DNA of 60,651 bases from Diplocloster modestus (GTDB lineage Bacteria > Bacillota > Clostridia > Lachnospirales > Lachnospiraceae): the NCBI RefSeq assembly GCF_019042245.1, contig NZ_JAHQCX010000029.1, positions 1-60,651 on the forward strand. Reading direction: 5' to 3'. The notes beneath the pieces were generated by a model. That model saw nothing but the letters and a program-made list of their open reading frames with translations, was not told the DNA's origin and searched no databases. Positions 1 through 9,047 of the stretch are shown here, piece after piece. The position numbers were made by a program, and so were the translations under genes. Within the stretch, counting starts at the first letter, position 1; every line of letters starts with the position of its first letter.

Positions 1-54
1 GGAAGTGCAGCAATGTACGGAGCTGACTGCTACTAATAGGTCGAGGGCTTGACC
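1..54 (+). rRNA. 23S rRNA, 3' end (partial)
   Basis: The first 54 bases match the conserved 3' terminus of clostridial 23S rRNA, including GACTGCTACTAATAGGTCGA, and end in CTTGACC, which would close the terminal helix of the molecule. The rest of the gene lies left of the window. No 5S rRNA or tRNA is visible in the following 220 bases, so this seems to be the last gene of its rRNA operon. Confidence 0.85.
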
Positions 55-171
55 AGAATGGTCTGGTGGTTTGAGATTAGAGGCTAGGAAGAGAGCTGAA
101 CGGATGGTAATGATTTTTACAGTGTGTAGTTTTGAAGGCATATGCTTATCTGCTTTGATTCTGCTGTATAT

Positions 172-201
172 GGGGGGTTCCATATCCAGTGGAATTTTTT
201 T
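172..201 (+). terminator. probable rRNA operon terminator
   Basis: A short stem (TTCCA at 178-182 with TGGAA at 190-194) is followed immediately by a run of seven T at 195-201. An alternative pairing ATATGG/CCATAT overlaps its 5' side. It lies about 120 bases after the 23S end and before the first protein gene, as expected for an rRNA transcript end. Confidence 0.5.
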
Positions 202-215
202 GATTTACATTAATT

Positions 216-251
216 TTATGTAACTTTTTAATATTATGTAACTTTTTAATA
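216..251. repeat. 18-bp tandem repeat, two exact copies
   Basis: TTATGTAACTTTTTAATA occurs at 216-233 and again, without a gap, at 234-251. It sits directly upstream of the ribosome binding site of the response-regulator gene at 280, so it could be a regulator-binding array or simply a slipped AT-rich promoter spacer. Confidence 0.8.
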
Positions 252-279
252 TACGGACCACATGTAGAAGGAGAGAACT

Positions 280-1887
280 TTGTTTCGATTATTAGTTGTA
301 GACGATGAAGTTTGGATACGGGAGAGAATCAGCCAGATGATCGACTGGAATCTTATACAGGTAGAGGTGATCGGAGAGGCTGCTGACGGGGAAGAGGCGC
401 TTAAGAAAACCAGGGAGCTTAAGCCGGATATTGTCCTGACCGACATACGAATGCCGTGCATCGATGGTCTGGAATTTACGAAAGCGCTGAAAGATGAACA
501 GCTAAAGAGCAAGGTTATCATACTCAGCGGCTACTCTGATTTTGAATATGCCCAGTCTGCGATTAAGCTGGGGGCCTTTGATTATATACTGAAGCCGGTA
601 AATGATGAAGAATTACTGAATACGGTAAAACGATGCACACTTCTAGTGGAGAAGGAAGAAAAACGGGACAGCCTGTTACAAGACCTTCAGAAAAAAATGA
701 AAGCTAATAGCGCTGTAATGAGAGAACGGTTTATCCTGAATTTGCTCAATGGTTATTATCCCAGCGAGGAAAGAGCAAGACAGGAATTCCGTTATTTTTA
801 TAAATCCGTGGACCATTATAACTATCTTTGTTTTGTCGTACAGCTGGATGAGCTGGAGCGGGAAGAATCTGTGGAGGAATTAAACCTGCTTCAGTTCGGG
901 ATGTGTAACATTACGAAAGATTATGCGGACTTTATTGGTGAAAATGATGTGGTGCTTTCCAGTAACGGTGAGGTTGTCTGCGTATTATGCTGCCAGGACT
1001 CCCTGCAGGATTTCCTGAAAAGGGTGGTAGCCAGCGCCTATGAGATTAAGGCATTGATCAAAGAAGTGTTTCACAAGACAGTCTCTATTGGTATCGGTAA
1101 TCCGTGCCAGGATATTCTGAACCTGTCTCTATCATGCCAGCAGGCCAGACAGGTTTTGTTATATAAGGCTTATTTGGGTAAAGATATGGTGTATCATGCT
1201 CAGAGTATGGAGGATAGATCCAACGCTTACAGAATCGACAGCTATGAGATCGAGAAGATTAAAAATCATATAGAAGCGGGAAATAAGAACGAGGTGGCTT
1301 GTTCTGTTCAGCGTATCATATCATCGCTGAAAGAGCAGGAGCCTGTTCCGCGGCCTTTGGATTTAAAAGCGGCATATATGGATATTATATATTCTGTAAT
1401 CAAATCAACCGACGAGTTTCAGACTTTACCGGAGATTCTTCCTACCTTTGACTATCTGTTCTTCGAAAAGTTGAACAATATACAAAGCATAGATGATTTT
1501 GAAAGAAATCTGGAAGAAATATCATATCTGCTGATCGATCATCTGCTGCAGGTCAGAAGCAAACACAAACGCAAAATCATTGGGCTTGCGCTGGCCTACA
1601 TTGAGGAACATTACCAGGAGCCGATCACACTGAACGATGTGGCGGGGGAAATCTTCCTGAATCCATCCTATTTCTGCAAGATCTTCAAAATGGAGATGAA
1701 TGAATCCTTCACAAAGTATCTGATGAAATTCAGAGTTAAGAAGGCGGTTGAGCTTTTAAACGATCCATGTTTAAAGATCTATGAGATCGCAGAACAGGTC
1801 GGATACAGCGATGTCCAATACTTTACGAAGATTTTCAAAACGGTGACCGGGGATATCCCCACACACTACCGGAATCGCTTAAAATAG
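280..1887 (+). CDS. YesN-type response regulator (REC + AraC DNA-binding)
   Basis: This 535-residue cytoplasmic regulator starts at a TTG preceded by GAAGGAGAG. Residues 1-120 form a receiver domain with acidic pair D8-D9, phospho-acceptor D55 in LTDIRMP, and K105 in LKPVND. Residues about 430-535 form an AraC/XylS double helix-turn-helix ending in the typical VGYSDVQYFTKIFK segment. The long middle part is the usual poorly conserved linker of YesN proteins. The partner kinase is probably the YesM-like protein at 3105, although a dehydrogenase gene lies between them. It probably activates the sugar transporter at 5076-8760. The family role is well established; the target is inferred from position. 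Confidence 0.9.
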   Translation: MFRLLVVDDEVWIRERISQMIDWNLIQVEVIGEAADGEEALKKTRELKPDIVLTDIRMPCIDGLEFTKALKDEQLKSKVIILSGYSDFEYAQSAIKLGAFDYILKPVNDEELLNTVKRCTLLVEKEEKRDSLLQDLQKKMKANSAVMRERFILNLLNGYYPSEERARQEFRYFYKSVDHYNYLCFVVQLDELEREESVEELNLLQFGMCNITKDYADFIGENDVVLSSNGEVVCVLCCQDSLQDFLKRVVASAYEIKALIKEVFHKTVSIGIGNPCQDILNLSLSCQQARQVLLYKAYLGKDMVYHAQSMEDRSNAYRIDSYEIEKIKNHIEAGNKNEVACSVQRIISSLKEQEPVPRPLDLKAAYMDIIYSVIKSTDEFQTLPEILPTFDYLFFEKLNNIQSIDDFERNLEEISYLLIDHLLQVRSKHKRKIIGLALAYIEEHYQEPITLNDVAGEIFLNPSYFCKIFKMEMNESFTKYLMKFRVKKAVELLNDPCLKIYEIAEQVGYSDVQYFTKIFKTVTGDIPTHYRNRLK

Positions 1888-1980
1888 TATAAAATATCAC
1901 AAAATTGTCCTGTATGTTTTTGTATGCTCTTTTGCTATACTTGTCTGGAAAGTAAGTCATTGTGCAAAGGAGAGATAATA

Positions 1981-3000
1981 ATGAAAGCTGGTTATTTGAA
2001 GGCCCCCTTCCAATTTGAACTAAGAGATGTCAGCCTTCGTGAGTTAAAAAAGGGTGAAGTGCTGGTGCGGGTGAAAGCTTGTGGATTCTGTGGACATGAT
2101 GCGATACTGGCACGCTATGCGGCAGAAGACTGGGAACCATTCGGACATGAGTTTTCCGGAGTGATAGAGAAGACCGGAGAAGAGGTAGAGCATATAAAAG
2201 TGGGGGATAAGGTTGTAATCGAGACTTCCACTTTTAATCCGCTGGCGGAGTGTTCCCTGAACGGCCGGCCGGATTGGGATCTGAACGGCCCCAGTTTTAT
2301 GGAAATGAAAGATCCCAGCATGGGTTTTGCCGAGTATGCTATCGTACCAGCGGAACTCTGCGTAAAATTTGACGGACTATCCTTTGAGGAGGCCTGCATC
2401 ATGGAGCCTTTGGGCGTGGCTGCGGATCTGGTGATGACGGCAGACCTGCATCTGAATGACGACGTGCTGGTTCTGGGGCTGGGACCGATCGGCCTGATGG
2501 CCCTTAAGATGGCGAAGTCCAGCGGAGCCAGAAAGATCTATGCGGCTGAATTTTCGGACGCCACAGCACGCTGTGAGATGGCAAAGCAATATGGCGCAGA
2601 TGAAATTATATATACAGATCAAGTAAAGCTTGAGGACTATCCCTTTGAAAAAGGGGGAGTGGACAAAGTCCTGGTGACCGCGCCTCCGAAGACGATCGGC
2701 AGCGCGGTGAATGTGGCCAACGTGGGGGGAACCATTGCTTTCCTGGGTATCAGTTATGGTCCTGACGCGATCGTGTCCTTTGATTCCAATAAGGTTCATT
2801 TAAACAAGCTGCAGATCCGCGGTTCCAATGCGATACCGGCGCTGTATTTTCCAAAATGCATCGACATGCTGAAAGCCGGCCTGGTTGACACAAAGGATTT
2901 GATCTCCCATGTATTTTTGCTGGAAAACATGGTGGAAGGGCTGCATCAATACATTGAGGACAGAGAACATGCTTTAAAAGCGGTTATGGTCGTACCATAA
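1981..3000 (+). CDS. zinc-dependent medium-chain alcohol/polyol dehydrogenase
   Basis: This 339-residue enzyme probably oxidises a sugar alcohol or other polyol with NAD(P). I chose the ATG at 1981 because AAAGGAGAG lies just before it; the ATG 57 bases upstream has no such site. The N-terminal GroES-like half carries the catalytic-zinc motif CGFCGHD and GHEFSG, and the Rossmann half has GLGPIGLMA. The four-cysteine structural-zinc cluster of threonine and sorbitol dehydrogenases is mostly missing: only one Cys is seen in NPLAECSLNG. It stands between the regulator and sensor genes of the locus, so its substrate may be a product of the imported sugar. The exact substrate is unknown. Confidence 0.8.
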   Translation: MKAGYLKAPFQFELRDVSLRELKKGEVLVRVKACGFCGHDAILARYAAEDWEPFGHEFSGVIEKTGEEVEHIKVGDKVVIETSTFNPLAECSLNGRPDWDLNGPSFMEMKDPSMGFAEYAIVPAELCVKFDGLSFEEACIMEPLGVAADLVMTADLHLNDDVLVLGLGPIGLMALKMAKSSGARKIYAAEFSDATARCEMAKQYGADEIIYTDQVKLEDYPFEKGGVDKVLVTAPPKTIGSAVNVANVGGTIAFLGISYGPDAIVSFDSNKVHLNKLQIRGSNAIPALYFPKCIDMLKAGLVDTKDLISHVFLLENMVEGLHQYIEDREHALKAVMVVP

Positions 3001-3027
3001 CTAAAAACTACATTATAAACGTAAACG

Positions 3028-3061
3028 CCTTCTGTGACACTTTTGGCGGTATCACAGAGGG
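3028..3061 (+). terminator. stem-loop after the dehydrogenase gene
   Basis: CCTTCTGTGA (3028-3037) pairs with TCACAGAGGG (3052-3061) with one wobble and a 14-base loop. The following CATTTGTATTT is T-rich but not a clean T run, so it may be a weak terminator or an attenuator before the kinase gene. Confidence 0.4.
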
Positions 3062-3104
3062 CATTTGTATTTGGAACAGAGACTGGAAAAACAGGGGGTA
3101 TCAG

Positions 3105-4904
3105 ATGTCATTTCAAAATATGAGCCTGAAAGTGAAAATATTTATCCTTATTTTTATGTCTATTTTTATTCCTTCCACCTTACTCAGCATGATGACATAT
3201 AAAAGTGCCCAGAAAGCAGTCGTATCCCAGATGAAGGAAAGTGTCCAGATGGATATCGGAAATGCAATCAAGGATCTGGATACATCTTTGGGTGCGGTAT
3301 TGAGTCTCAGCCAGTCCATGCTGTCCAAAGAGAATATTCTGCAGGTAATGGAAAAGGAAAAACCATTTACAGAGGCTGAAAAGGCAGTCTATTACCCTTC
3401 TATTTACCAGACAATCAATAATTATATTTCGATGATAAAAGCTCCAAAAATCATGAGTTCGATCGATTCCTATTATCTGTATCTGCCGCACCAGAATACT
3501 ATCATCACTTCCAGCTCCACCTATTATGAAGATATCCAGGAAGAGAACGTGTCCTTTTTGTGCAAGGGGATGGAAGAAAAATATCAGGGATGTTGGTACG
3601 CGACCAACGAAGTAAATTATTATTCCTTAAAGGGGAAAGGTAAAGAAAATAAGCTGATCACTTATAATCTGCCGGTAATGGGAAGTACGGGTGAAGTGAT
3701 CGGAATCTGCGCGATAAATATCAAACCAAATGTATTTCATACCCTGAATACCTCGAATATCAGCAGCTTTGCAGGGGATATTGGAATCGCGGGCCTGAAT
3801 GGGGAATTCGTATATGGCTCCGGCGACGAGATCGATGAGGAAGCATACCGGCAGATGATGGAACACATCGATTCCGTTGGCAGGACGAAAGGAGAATTTG
3901 AACAAAATATCCAAAAAGAAAAATATTATGTCCTGTATGACACTTCTGAATTTGCAAACTGGAGATATCTGATTACGATCCGTTCCGCCCGGGTTCTGGA
4001 AGGGATGGAGCAGACCAAGCGTTTCCTGGTCATCACGATTGTAATCAGCGTCTTTCTGATCATACTGGTGTCCGGGCTTCTTTCCCGCATGATATACGGG
4101 CCGATTCAGAAGCTGGTGAAGGCAATGCAGGAGATAGAGAGACACAATTTAAAATACAGGATTGATGATAACCGCCAGGATGAATACAAAAATGTATATA
4201 CGGGATACAACCAGATGGTAGAGGAATTATCACGCCTGATCGAAGATCTCAGCAGAGAGAGGCTGTTAAACAAAGAGATACAGATCAAGCTGCTGCAGGA
4301 ACAGATCAACCCGCATTTCCTGTATAACACGCTGGATTCCATCTACAGTATCGCCAGGCTGCGCAATGTACCGGATATTGCCGACATGGTATACGCCCTG
4401 TCCAAGTTTTTCCGCGTCAGTTTATCGGAGGGAAAAGATATCGTTACTCTCCGGGATGCGCTGGATATTGTGGAAAGCTATCTGACCGTACAAAATATAC
4501 GTTTCCGGGGGAAATTCCAATATCAGGTGTTTGCCTCTGAGGAGCTGTATCCTTGCAGAGTACCAAAACTTGTATTGCAGCCATTTGTGGAAAATGCGAT
4601 TTATCACGGCCTGGAGAAAAAGCGGGAAGCAGGCGAGCTTTTCATCAGAGCAGAAACCAGTGATGAAATACTATACCTTACGATAGAGGACAATGGGGCA
4701 GGAATGTCCAATGAAAAAATGGAGCTGCTCCAGGCTTCTTTGAAAGACAGCAAGGGGGCGAAAGGGCAAAATTTTGCTATTCTGAATATTAATACACAGA
4801 TTAAGCTCCGGTATGGGGAAGGCTATGGCGTTCACATAGAAGGAGAGCAGGGAACAGGCACCAAAGTTATAATCTGCCTGCCTATCCGATACCAGGATGA
4901 ATAA
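3105..4904 (+). CDS. YesM-type sensor histidine kinase
   Basis: This 599-residue membrane kinase starts at an ATG after CAGGGGGT. Residues about 9-31 are a membrane helix, followed by a large extracellular sensing region, a second helix at about 306-328 and a HAMP linker. The HisKA_6 phospho-acceptor is H404 in INPHFLYNTLDS. The ATPase domain shows the N-box FVENAIYHG and DNGAGM. This architecture is the standard partner of AraC-type response regulators, so it most likely phosphorylates the product of the gene at 280. Its extracellular domain or the binding protein at 5076 may sense the sugar carried by the transporter. Confidence 0.9.
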   Translation: MSFQNMSLKVKIFILIFMSIFIPSTLLSMMTYKSAQKAVVSQMKESVQMDIGNAIKDLDTSLGAVLSLSQSMLSKENILQVMEKEKPFTEAEKAVYYPSIYQTINNYISMIKAPKIMSSIDSYYLYLPHQNTIITSSSTYYEDIQEENVSFLCKGMEEKYQGCWYATNEVNYYSLKGKGKENKLITYNLPVMGSTGEVIGICAINIKPNVFHTLNTSNISSFAGDIGIAGLNGEFVYGSGDEIDEEAYRQMMEHIDSVGRTKGEFEQNIQKEKYYVLYDTSEFANWRYLITIRSARVLEGMEQTKRFLVITIVISVFLIILVSGLLSRMIYGPIQKLVKAMQEIERHNLKYRIDDNRQDEYKNVYTGYNQMVEELSRLIEDLSRERLLNKEIQIKLLQEQINPHFLYNTLDSIYSIARLRNVPDIADMVYALSKFFRVSLSEGKDIVTLRDALDIVESYLTVQNIRFRGKFQYQVFASEELYPCRVPKLVLQPFVENAIYHGLEKKREAGELFIRAETSDEILYLTIEDNGAGMSNEKMELLQASLKDSKGAKGQNFAILNINTQIKLRYGEGYGVHIEGEQGTGTKVIICLPIRYQDE

Positions 4905-5002
4905 TAAATGAATGGCATCCCATAATACATGCCCTACGGGCCGGCGTGCAGCAAGCTGCACGATAAGGTATAAATATTACAAAAAATCAAAAAACTGTCA
5001 TG

Positions 5003-5031
5003 TTGTGGACCGGGCAGGGGGATTATATAAT
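5003..5031 (+). promoter_or_regulatory. sigma-A-type promoter of transporter operon
   Basis: TTGTGG (5003-5008) is separated by 17 bases from a consensus TATAAT (5026-5031), 45 bases before the start codon of the binding protein. A small hairpin CGTGCAG/CTGCACG (4945-4962) lies upstream and may end the kinase transcript. The weak -35 box fits an activator-dependent promoter. Confidence 0.6.
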
Positions 5032-5075
5032 AGCAATATCAAATGGCAATGGCCTACAGAAAAGGAGTTAGAAGT

Positions 5076-6176
5076 ATGAAAAAGTGGAAAAAACTACTGG
5101 CATTAGGAATGACTACAGCAATGGTTTTCTCAATGGCAGCCTGCACAAGCAACGGGGAAACTGCAGAGCAGACACCGGCAGCGGACTCACAGACGGATAC
5201 CAAGAACACGCCGGATGCAGCTAAGGATGCGGCTGGTACGGATGATGCGGCCAGTGGTTTAAAACCGGAAGAAATCACCGTGGCCGGTATTGTTTATCTG
5301 GAAGATCAGTTTATGAAGCTGTTGTCGACCGGATATCAAAACGCAGCTAAGGATTACGGCGTAAAATGTCTGACCAGCAATGTGAATAACGATCAGGCGA
5401 AGGAAGCAAATCAGATTAACACCTATTTGAGCCAGGGAGTCAACGGAATCGCAATCGCTCCGCTGAATGAGGAATCCTCCATCACGTCCCTGAAGGCGGC
5501 AGCCCAGGAAGGCATGAAGATTACGCTGACCGACAGCACGCTTGCGGACGCGGACTTTATCGTAGGCGGTTATACATCCGATCAGTCCCAGCTGGGAGAA
5601 TCCACCGGGGCTGTGGCTAAAAAATTCATCGAGGAAAAATTAGATGGAAAAGCCAAAGTAGCGATTGTACAGTTTAAATCCCTGCTGCCCGAGAAAAGCG
5701 CTGCACGTGTGGACGGTTTCTTAAGCCAGATCAAAGACATGCCGGGAGTAGAAGTAGTAGCGGATCAGGATGCCTGGATGCAGGACACCGCAGTTACCAC
5801 TGCAAATGATATTTTGACCGCGAATCCGGATATTGATATCATCTTTGCTGCAAATGACGGCGGTACGGTTGGATGTACCATGGCAGTGAAAAATGCGGGC
5901 CTGTCCGGTGAGGTGTTTGTATTCGGTATCGACGCTTCGGAGCAGATCGCAGCGATGCTGCAGGATTCCGATAATATTCTTCAGGCCGTAACCGGACAGG
6001 ACGCTTATGGCATGGGATATAACTCTATGGAACTGCTGATCAAAACACTGGAAGGTGAAGAGACGAATATCGAGGAAGGTTCGATTCTGACCGTTGATGG
6101 AATCTTGTTAGACCGGGCTGACCCGGATGGAATCAATACATTTTTAGCCAATCTGAAAGAGAGAACAGGAGAATAA
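5076..6176 (+). CDS. sugar-binding lipoprotein of CUT2 ABC transporter
   Basis: This 366-residue extracellular lipoprotein captures a monosaccharide-type ligand for the ATPase and permease that follow. The start at 5076 has AAAGGAG eight bases upstream; an in-frame ATG at 5043 lacks a site. The signal peptide ends in the lipobox MAAC (C23), followed by a low-complexity Ala/Thr/Asp linker to about residue 60. The mature part resembles periplasmic-binding-protein type 1 (RbsB/Peripla_BP_4) folds, with AAQEGMKI and IIFAANDGG segments. It heads the operon and has its own promoter, and a stem-loop after it probably raises its expression above the downstream genes. The ligand cannot be read from the sequence. 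Confidence 0.88.
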   Translation: MKKWKKLLALGMTTAMVFSMAACTSNGETAEQTPAADSQTDTKNTPDAAKDAAGTDDAASGLKPEEITVAGIVYLEDQFMKLLSTGYQNAAKDYGVKCLTSNVNNDQAKEANQINTYLSQGVNGIAIAPLNEESSITSLKAAAQEGMKITLTDSTLADADFIVGGYTSDQSQLGESTGAVAKKFIEEKLDGKAKVAIVQFKSLLPEKSAARVDGFLSQIKDMPGVEVVADQDAWMQDTAVTTANDILTANPDIDIIFAANDGGTVGCTMAVKNAGLSGEVFVFGIDASEQIAAMLQDSDNILQAVTGQDAYGMGYNSMELLIKTLEGEETNIEEGSILTVDGILLDRADPDGINTFLANLKERTGE

Positions 6177-6208
6177 ACAGAGACACAAATAAATCCTGAA
6201 GGAAAAGT

Positions 6209-6236
6209 ATGGGGAGTTATGGCTGTAACTCCCCAT
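6209..6236 (+). terminator. intra-operon stem-loop after binding-protein gene
   Basis: ATGGGGAGTTA (6209-6219) and TAACTCCCCAT (6226-6236) form a perfect 11-bp stem with a six-base loop and no T run. Such structures after binding-protein genes commonly protect the upstream mRNA or partly end transcription. Confidence 0.6.
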
Positions 6237-6292
6237 ATTATATCAAAACAGCGAGGTAGTTATGAGAGAATTGGAAAATGGAGAGATGACAG

Positions 6293-7777
6293 ATGAGTGT
6301 ATTGGAATGTCGGAATATTAGTAAGATCTTTCCGGGGACAGTAGCGCTGGACCATGTGTCAGCTTCCTTTGAGAGTGGAAAGGTTCATGCGTTGGTGGGG
6401 AAGAATGGTTCTGGGAAATCGACGCTGTTAAAAATATTTTCGGGTGCCCAGCCGGCTACACAAGGTGAGATCCTGCTGGACGGGGAAGTAATGAGATTTG
6501 ACAGTACAATGGACGCGTTCTCGAAAGGAGTAGCCACAGTTTATCAGGAGCTGAGCCTGATTCCGTCCCTGACTGTGACGGAGAACGTACTGATCGGCAG
6601 ACTTCCGAAGAAAAATAAACTGATTGACTGGAAAAGCGCCCATGCCAAAGCGAAGGAGCTGCTGCAGGAACTGGATATCGATATTAAAGAGGATTCCCTG
6701 GTCAGTGAGCTGAGCATGTGGCAGAAGCAGATGATCGAGATCGCCAAGGCCATGAGCTTTCATCCTAAGGTACTGCAGCTGGATGAACCGACCTCAGCTC
6801 TGGCGAAACACGAGGTGGAGGCGCTTTTTAAAATGGTACGCGCGCTGAAGGAAAAGGATGTCATTATCCTGTATGTATCGCATAAGCTGCAGGAACTCTG
6901 GGAGATCGCGGATACCTGTACCGTGATCCGGGATGGTAAATACATAGGAAAAGCCATCATGAAGGATACGACCAGAAAAGAACTGATCGATATGATGTTT
7001 GGCAGCGTGGAGATACCGAGCCGGCCGGATGACCTGATGGTATCCGACGATGTGGTGCTGGAAGTGAAAAATCTGACCCGTCCGGGAAAATTTCAGGACA
7101 TCAGCTTCTCACTGCGTAGAGGAGAGGTGCTGGGTATCGCCGGTATGCTGGGTTCGGGGCGCACCGAGCTGTTAAAATCCATATTTGGCGCAGACCCTTA
7201 TCAATCGGGGGAGGTGGTATTTCAGGGACAGTCCATAAGAAAATCGCAGATACGGAAGATGAAAGAACAAGGTATGGCACTGACTCCGGAGGACCGAAAG
7301 ACGGAAGGGCTGATCCTGGACGCTTCGATTGCCAATAACCTTTGTTACGCGAGTTTGGGCCGGCTGTCCCGGTATGGATTTATAAAAAGAAAAAAAGAGA
7401 GCCGTTACATACAAAAGCAGATTGATGATCTGCAGATCAAGGTTGCCAGCCCGGATCTTCCGGTGGGTTCCCTCTCTGGAGGAAATCAGCAGAAAGTGGT
7501 TATTGGAAACTGGTTGAATACAACCCCAAGCGTCATGATTTTTGACGAGCCCTCCAGAGGGATCGATGTGAATGCAAAGCAGCAGATATTCAAGATTATC
7601 TGGGAGCAGTCCAGAAAAGGCGTAGCCAGCATCATGGTGTCCACAGAGCTGGAGGAACTGCTGGAGGTATGTCAGCGGATTCTGATCATGCGCGAAGGAA
7701 AGATCACGGGAGAAATCAGACCGGAAGAGGTCAGCAACGAAGAATTATACGCGATTTGCATGGGAGGAGAAGCATAA
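6293..7777 (+). CDS. CUT2 sugar ABC transporter, double ATPase subunit
   Basis: This 494-residue protein of the RbsA/MglA family energises sugar import at the inner membrane face. It has two fused nucleotide-binding halves. The first carries Walker A GKNGSGKST (residues 37-45), a family-typical signature LSMWQKQMIEIAKA and Walker B LQLDEPTSAL. The second has a degenerate Walker A (GMLGSGRTEL), as usual in this family, with LSGGNQQK and MIFDEPSRGIDV. Its stop codon overlaps the ATG of the permease by one base, indicating translational coupling. Confidence 0.93.
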   Translation: MSVLECRNISKIFPGTVALDHVSASFESGKVHALVGKNGSGKSTLLKIFSGAQPATQGEILLDGEVMRFDSTMDAFSKGVATVYQELSLIPSLTVTENVLIGRLPKKNKLIDWKSAHAKAKELLQELDIDIKEDSLVSELSMWQKQMIEIAKAMSFHPKVLQLDEPTSALAKHEVEALFKMVRALKEKDVIILYVSHKLQELWEIADTCTVIRDGKYIGKAIMKDTTRKELIDMMFGSVEIPSRPDDLMVSDDVVLEVKNLTRPGKFQDISFSLRRGEVLGIAGMLGSGRTELLKSIFGADPYQSGEVVFQGQSIRKSQIRKMKEQGMALTPEDRKTEGLILDASIANNLCYASLGRLSRYGFIKRKKESRYIQKQIDDLQIKVASPDLPVGSLSGGNQQKVVIGNWLNTTPSVMIFDEPSRGIDVNAKQQIFKIIWEQSRKGVASIMVSTELEELLEVCQRILIMREGKITGEIRPEEVSNEELYAICMGGEA

Positions 7778-8760
7778 TGGAAAATAAATCTGCCTCAATA
7801 TCCAAAGTATTGAGTAAATATATGCTGGAAATTATTCTGGTCATACTGATTATCGTAGTCAGTTTTACATCCAGCGCTTTCTTAAATACCAGGAACCTGT
7901 TTAATATCCTGCGGAGTATGTCTATGACAGGCATCGTGGCGTTTGGCATGACCTTTGTCATTATTGCGGGAGAGATCGATTTGTCGATCGGCTCTACGGT
8001 TGCCTTAAGCGGTGTTATCACCGCGCTGATTACCGGAAAACTGTCTGCAGCCGGCGCAATGAGCATGGAAACCGCTGTAATCCTGGGGATGCTGGCAGCC
8101 TTGATCGTTTCTTTGCTGATCGGGATATTTAATGGTATTCTGCTTACAAAGTTTAAAATGCCTTCCTTTATCATCACATTGGGAATGATGAATCTGCTGT
8201 ACGGTGTGGCAGCCGTGATCTCGAAAGGATTCCCAGTTACCACGCTGCCGGGCTGGTTTTCCTGGTTCGGGGCAGGCATGCTGTTTGGAGTGGTACCGGT
8301 TCCGGCGCTCTTTTTGCTGATTATATTTGTGATTTCTTTTGTGGTTCTGAAGTATACGATGTTCGGACGAATGGTTTACGCAGTGGGGGGAAATCCGGAA
8401 TCGGCCAGACTGTCCGGTATCAATGTAAATCTGGTGAAAATCTGCGTGCTGTCAATCGTCCAGTTCTGCAGTGCCATCAGTGGAATCCTGTTGTCCTCTC
8501 AGGTTATGTCCGGGACGTTCTCTTTCGGAAAAGGCTGGGAGATGACAGCAATTTCGGCAGTTATTATTGGGGGCGCCAGCCTGTCTGGGGGAATCGGTCG
8601 CGTTTGGGGGACGTTCCTGGGGCTGATTTTCCTGGGCGTCATTAACAATGTGATGACGCTGAACGGCGTGGATGACTATACCCAGTATATTGTACAAGGG
8701 GCCTTGATTATTGGCGCGGTTCTGATTAACTCGCTGCAGACGAAAAAGCAGGTGAAATAA
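7777..8760 (+). CDS. CUT2 sugar ABC transporter permease
   Basis: This 327-residue polytopic membrane protein is the RbsC/XylH-type channel of the first transporter. The ATG overlaps the stop of the ATPase gene (TAATG) and follows GGGAGGAG; a longer in-frame reading starting inside the ATPase gene is rejected. Family hallmarks are IIAGEIDLSIGS near the N terminus, AVGGNPESARLSGI in the middle and ISAVIIGGASLSGGIG near the C terminus. A single permease gene implies a homodimeric channel. It ends the operon that begins at 5076. Confidence 0.92.
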   Translation: MENKSASISKVLSKYMLEIILVILIIVVSFTSSAFLNTRNLFNILRSMSMTGIVAFGMTFVIIAGEIDLSIGSTVALSGVITALITGKLSAAGAMSMETAVILGMLAALIVSLLIGIFNGILLTKFKMPSFIITLGMMNLLYGVAAVISKGFPVTTLPGWFSWFGAGMLFGVVPVPALFLLIIFVISFVVLKYTMFGRMVYAVGGNPESARLSGINVNLVKICVLSIVQFCSAISGILLSSQVMSGTFSFGKGWEMTAISAVIIGGASLSGGIGRVWGTFLGLIFLGVINNVMTLNGVDDYTQYIVQGALIIGAVLINSLQTKKQVK

Positions 8761-8782
8761 GAACACTATTTAAGGAGCCGGC

Positions 8783-8858
8783 CCTGATATGGGGCCAAGC
8801 TGTGGGCGGGTGCCTGGTTTCGGGGACGCAGCAATTCCCACAGCCTGGCCCCATCAGG
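8783..8858. other. long imperfect inverted repeat (hairpin)
   Basis: The arms 8783-8806 and 8837-8858 pair along CCTGAT, TGGGGCCA and GCTGTGGG with only single-base interruptions, leaving a 30-base loop. The structure is strong and GC-rich but lacks a following T run. It could be an mRNA-stabilising 3' end for the transporter operon, a bidirectional terminator, or a small structured element. The rest of the gap up to the tRNA promoter shows nothing else. Confidence 0.6.
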
Positions 8859-8922
8859 ACCTACACGAATCAGTGGGGTGGAAGGGGTATGAGTAATGTT
8901 GCTATATTAATCAATCAGGTTA

Positions 8923-8951
8923 TTGACAAATAAGTGGGAGTATGATATAAA
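8923..8951 (+). promoter_or_regulatory. consensus promoter of tRNA-Trp
   Basis: A perfect -35 box TTGACA (8923-8928) and TATAAA (8946-8951) are separated by 17 bases, placing the transcription start about ten bases before the tRNA. Confidence 0.8.
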
Positions 8952-8971
8952 TATCTAGTGACCAAAAATAC

Positions 8972-9042
8972 AGGGGATTGGTCAAATGGTATGATAGGGG
9001 TCTCCAAAACCTTTGGTGGGGGTTCGATTCCCTCATCCCCTG
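8972..9042 (+). tRNA. tRNA-Trp (CCA anticodon)
   Basis: The 71 bases fold into a complete cloverleaf. The acceptor stem is AGGGGAT/ATCCCCT, the D stem GTC/GAT, the anticodon stem GGGGT/ACCTT with loop CTCCAAA (anticodon CCA at 9004-9006), and the T stem GGGGG/CCCTC with loop TTCGATT. The discriminator base is G, as in bacterial tRNA-Trp. The 3' CCA is not encoded. It is transcribed as a single-gene unit with its own promoter and terminator. Confidence 0.93.
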
Positions 9043-9047
9043 GTCTG

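Noticed and set aside
55..279. 5S rRNA gene
   Set aside because: No sequence resembling the conserved 5S core or a 115-120-base structure with paired ends was found.
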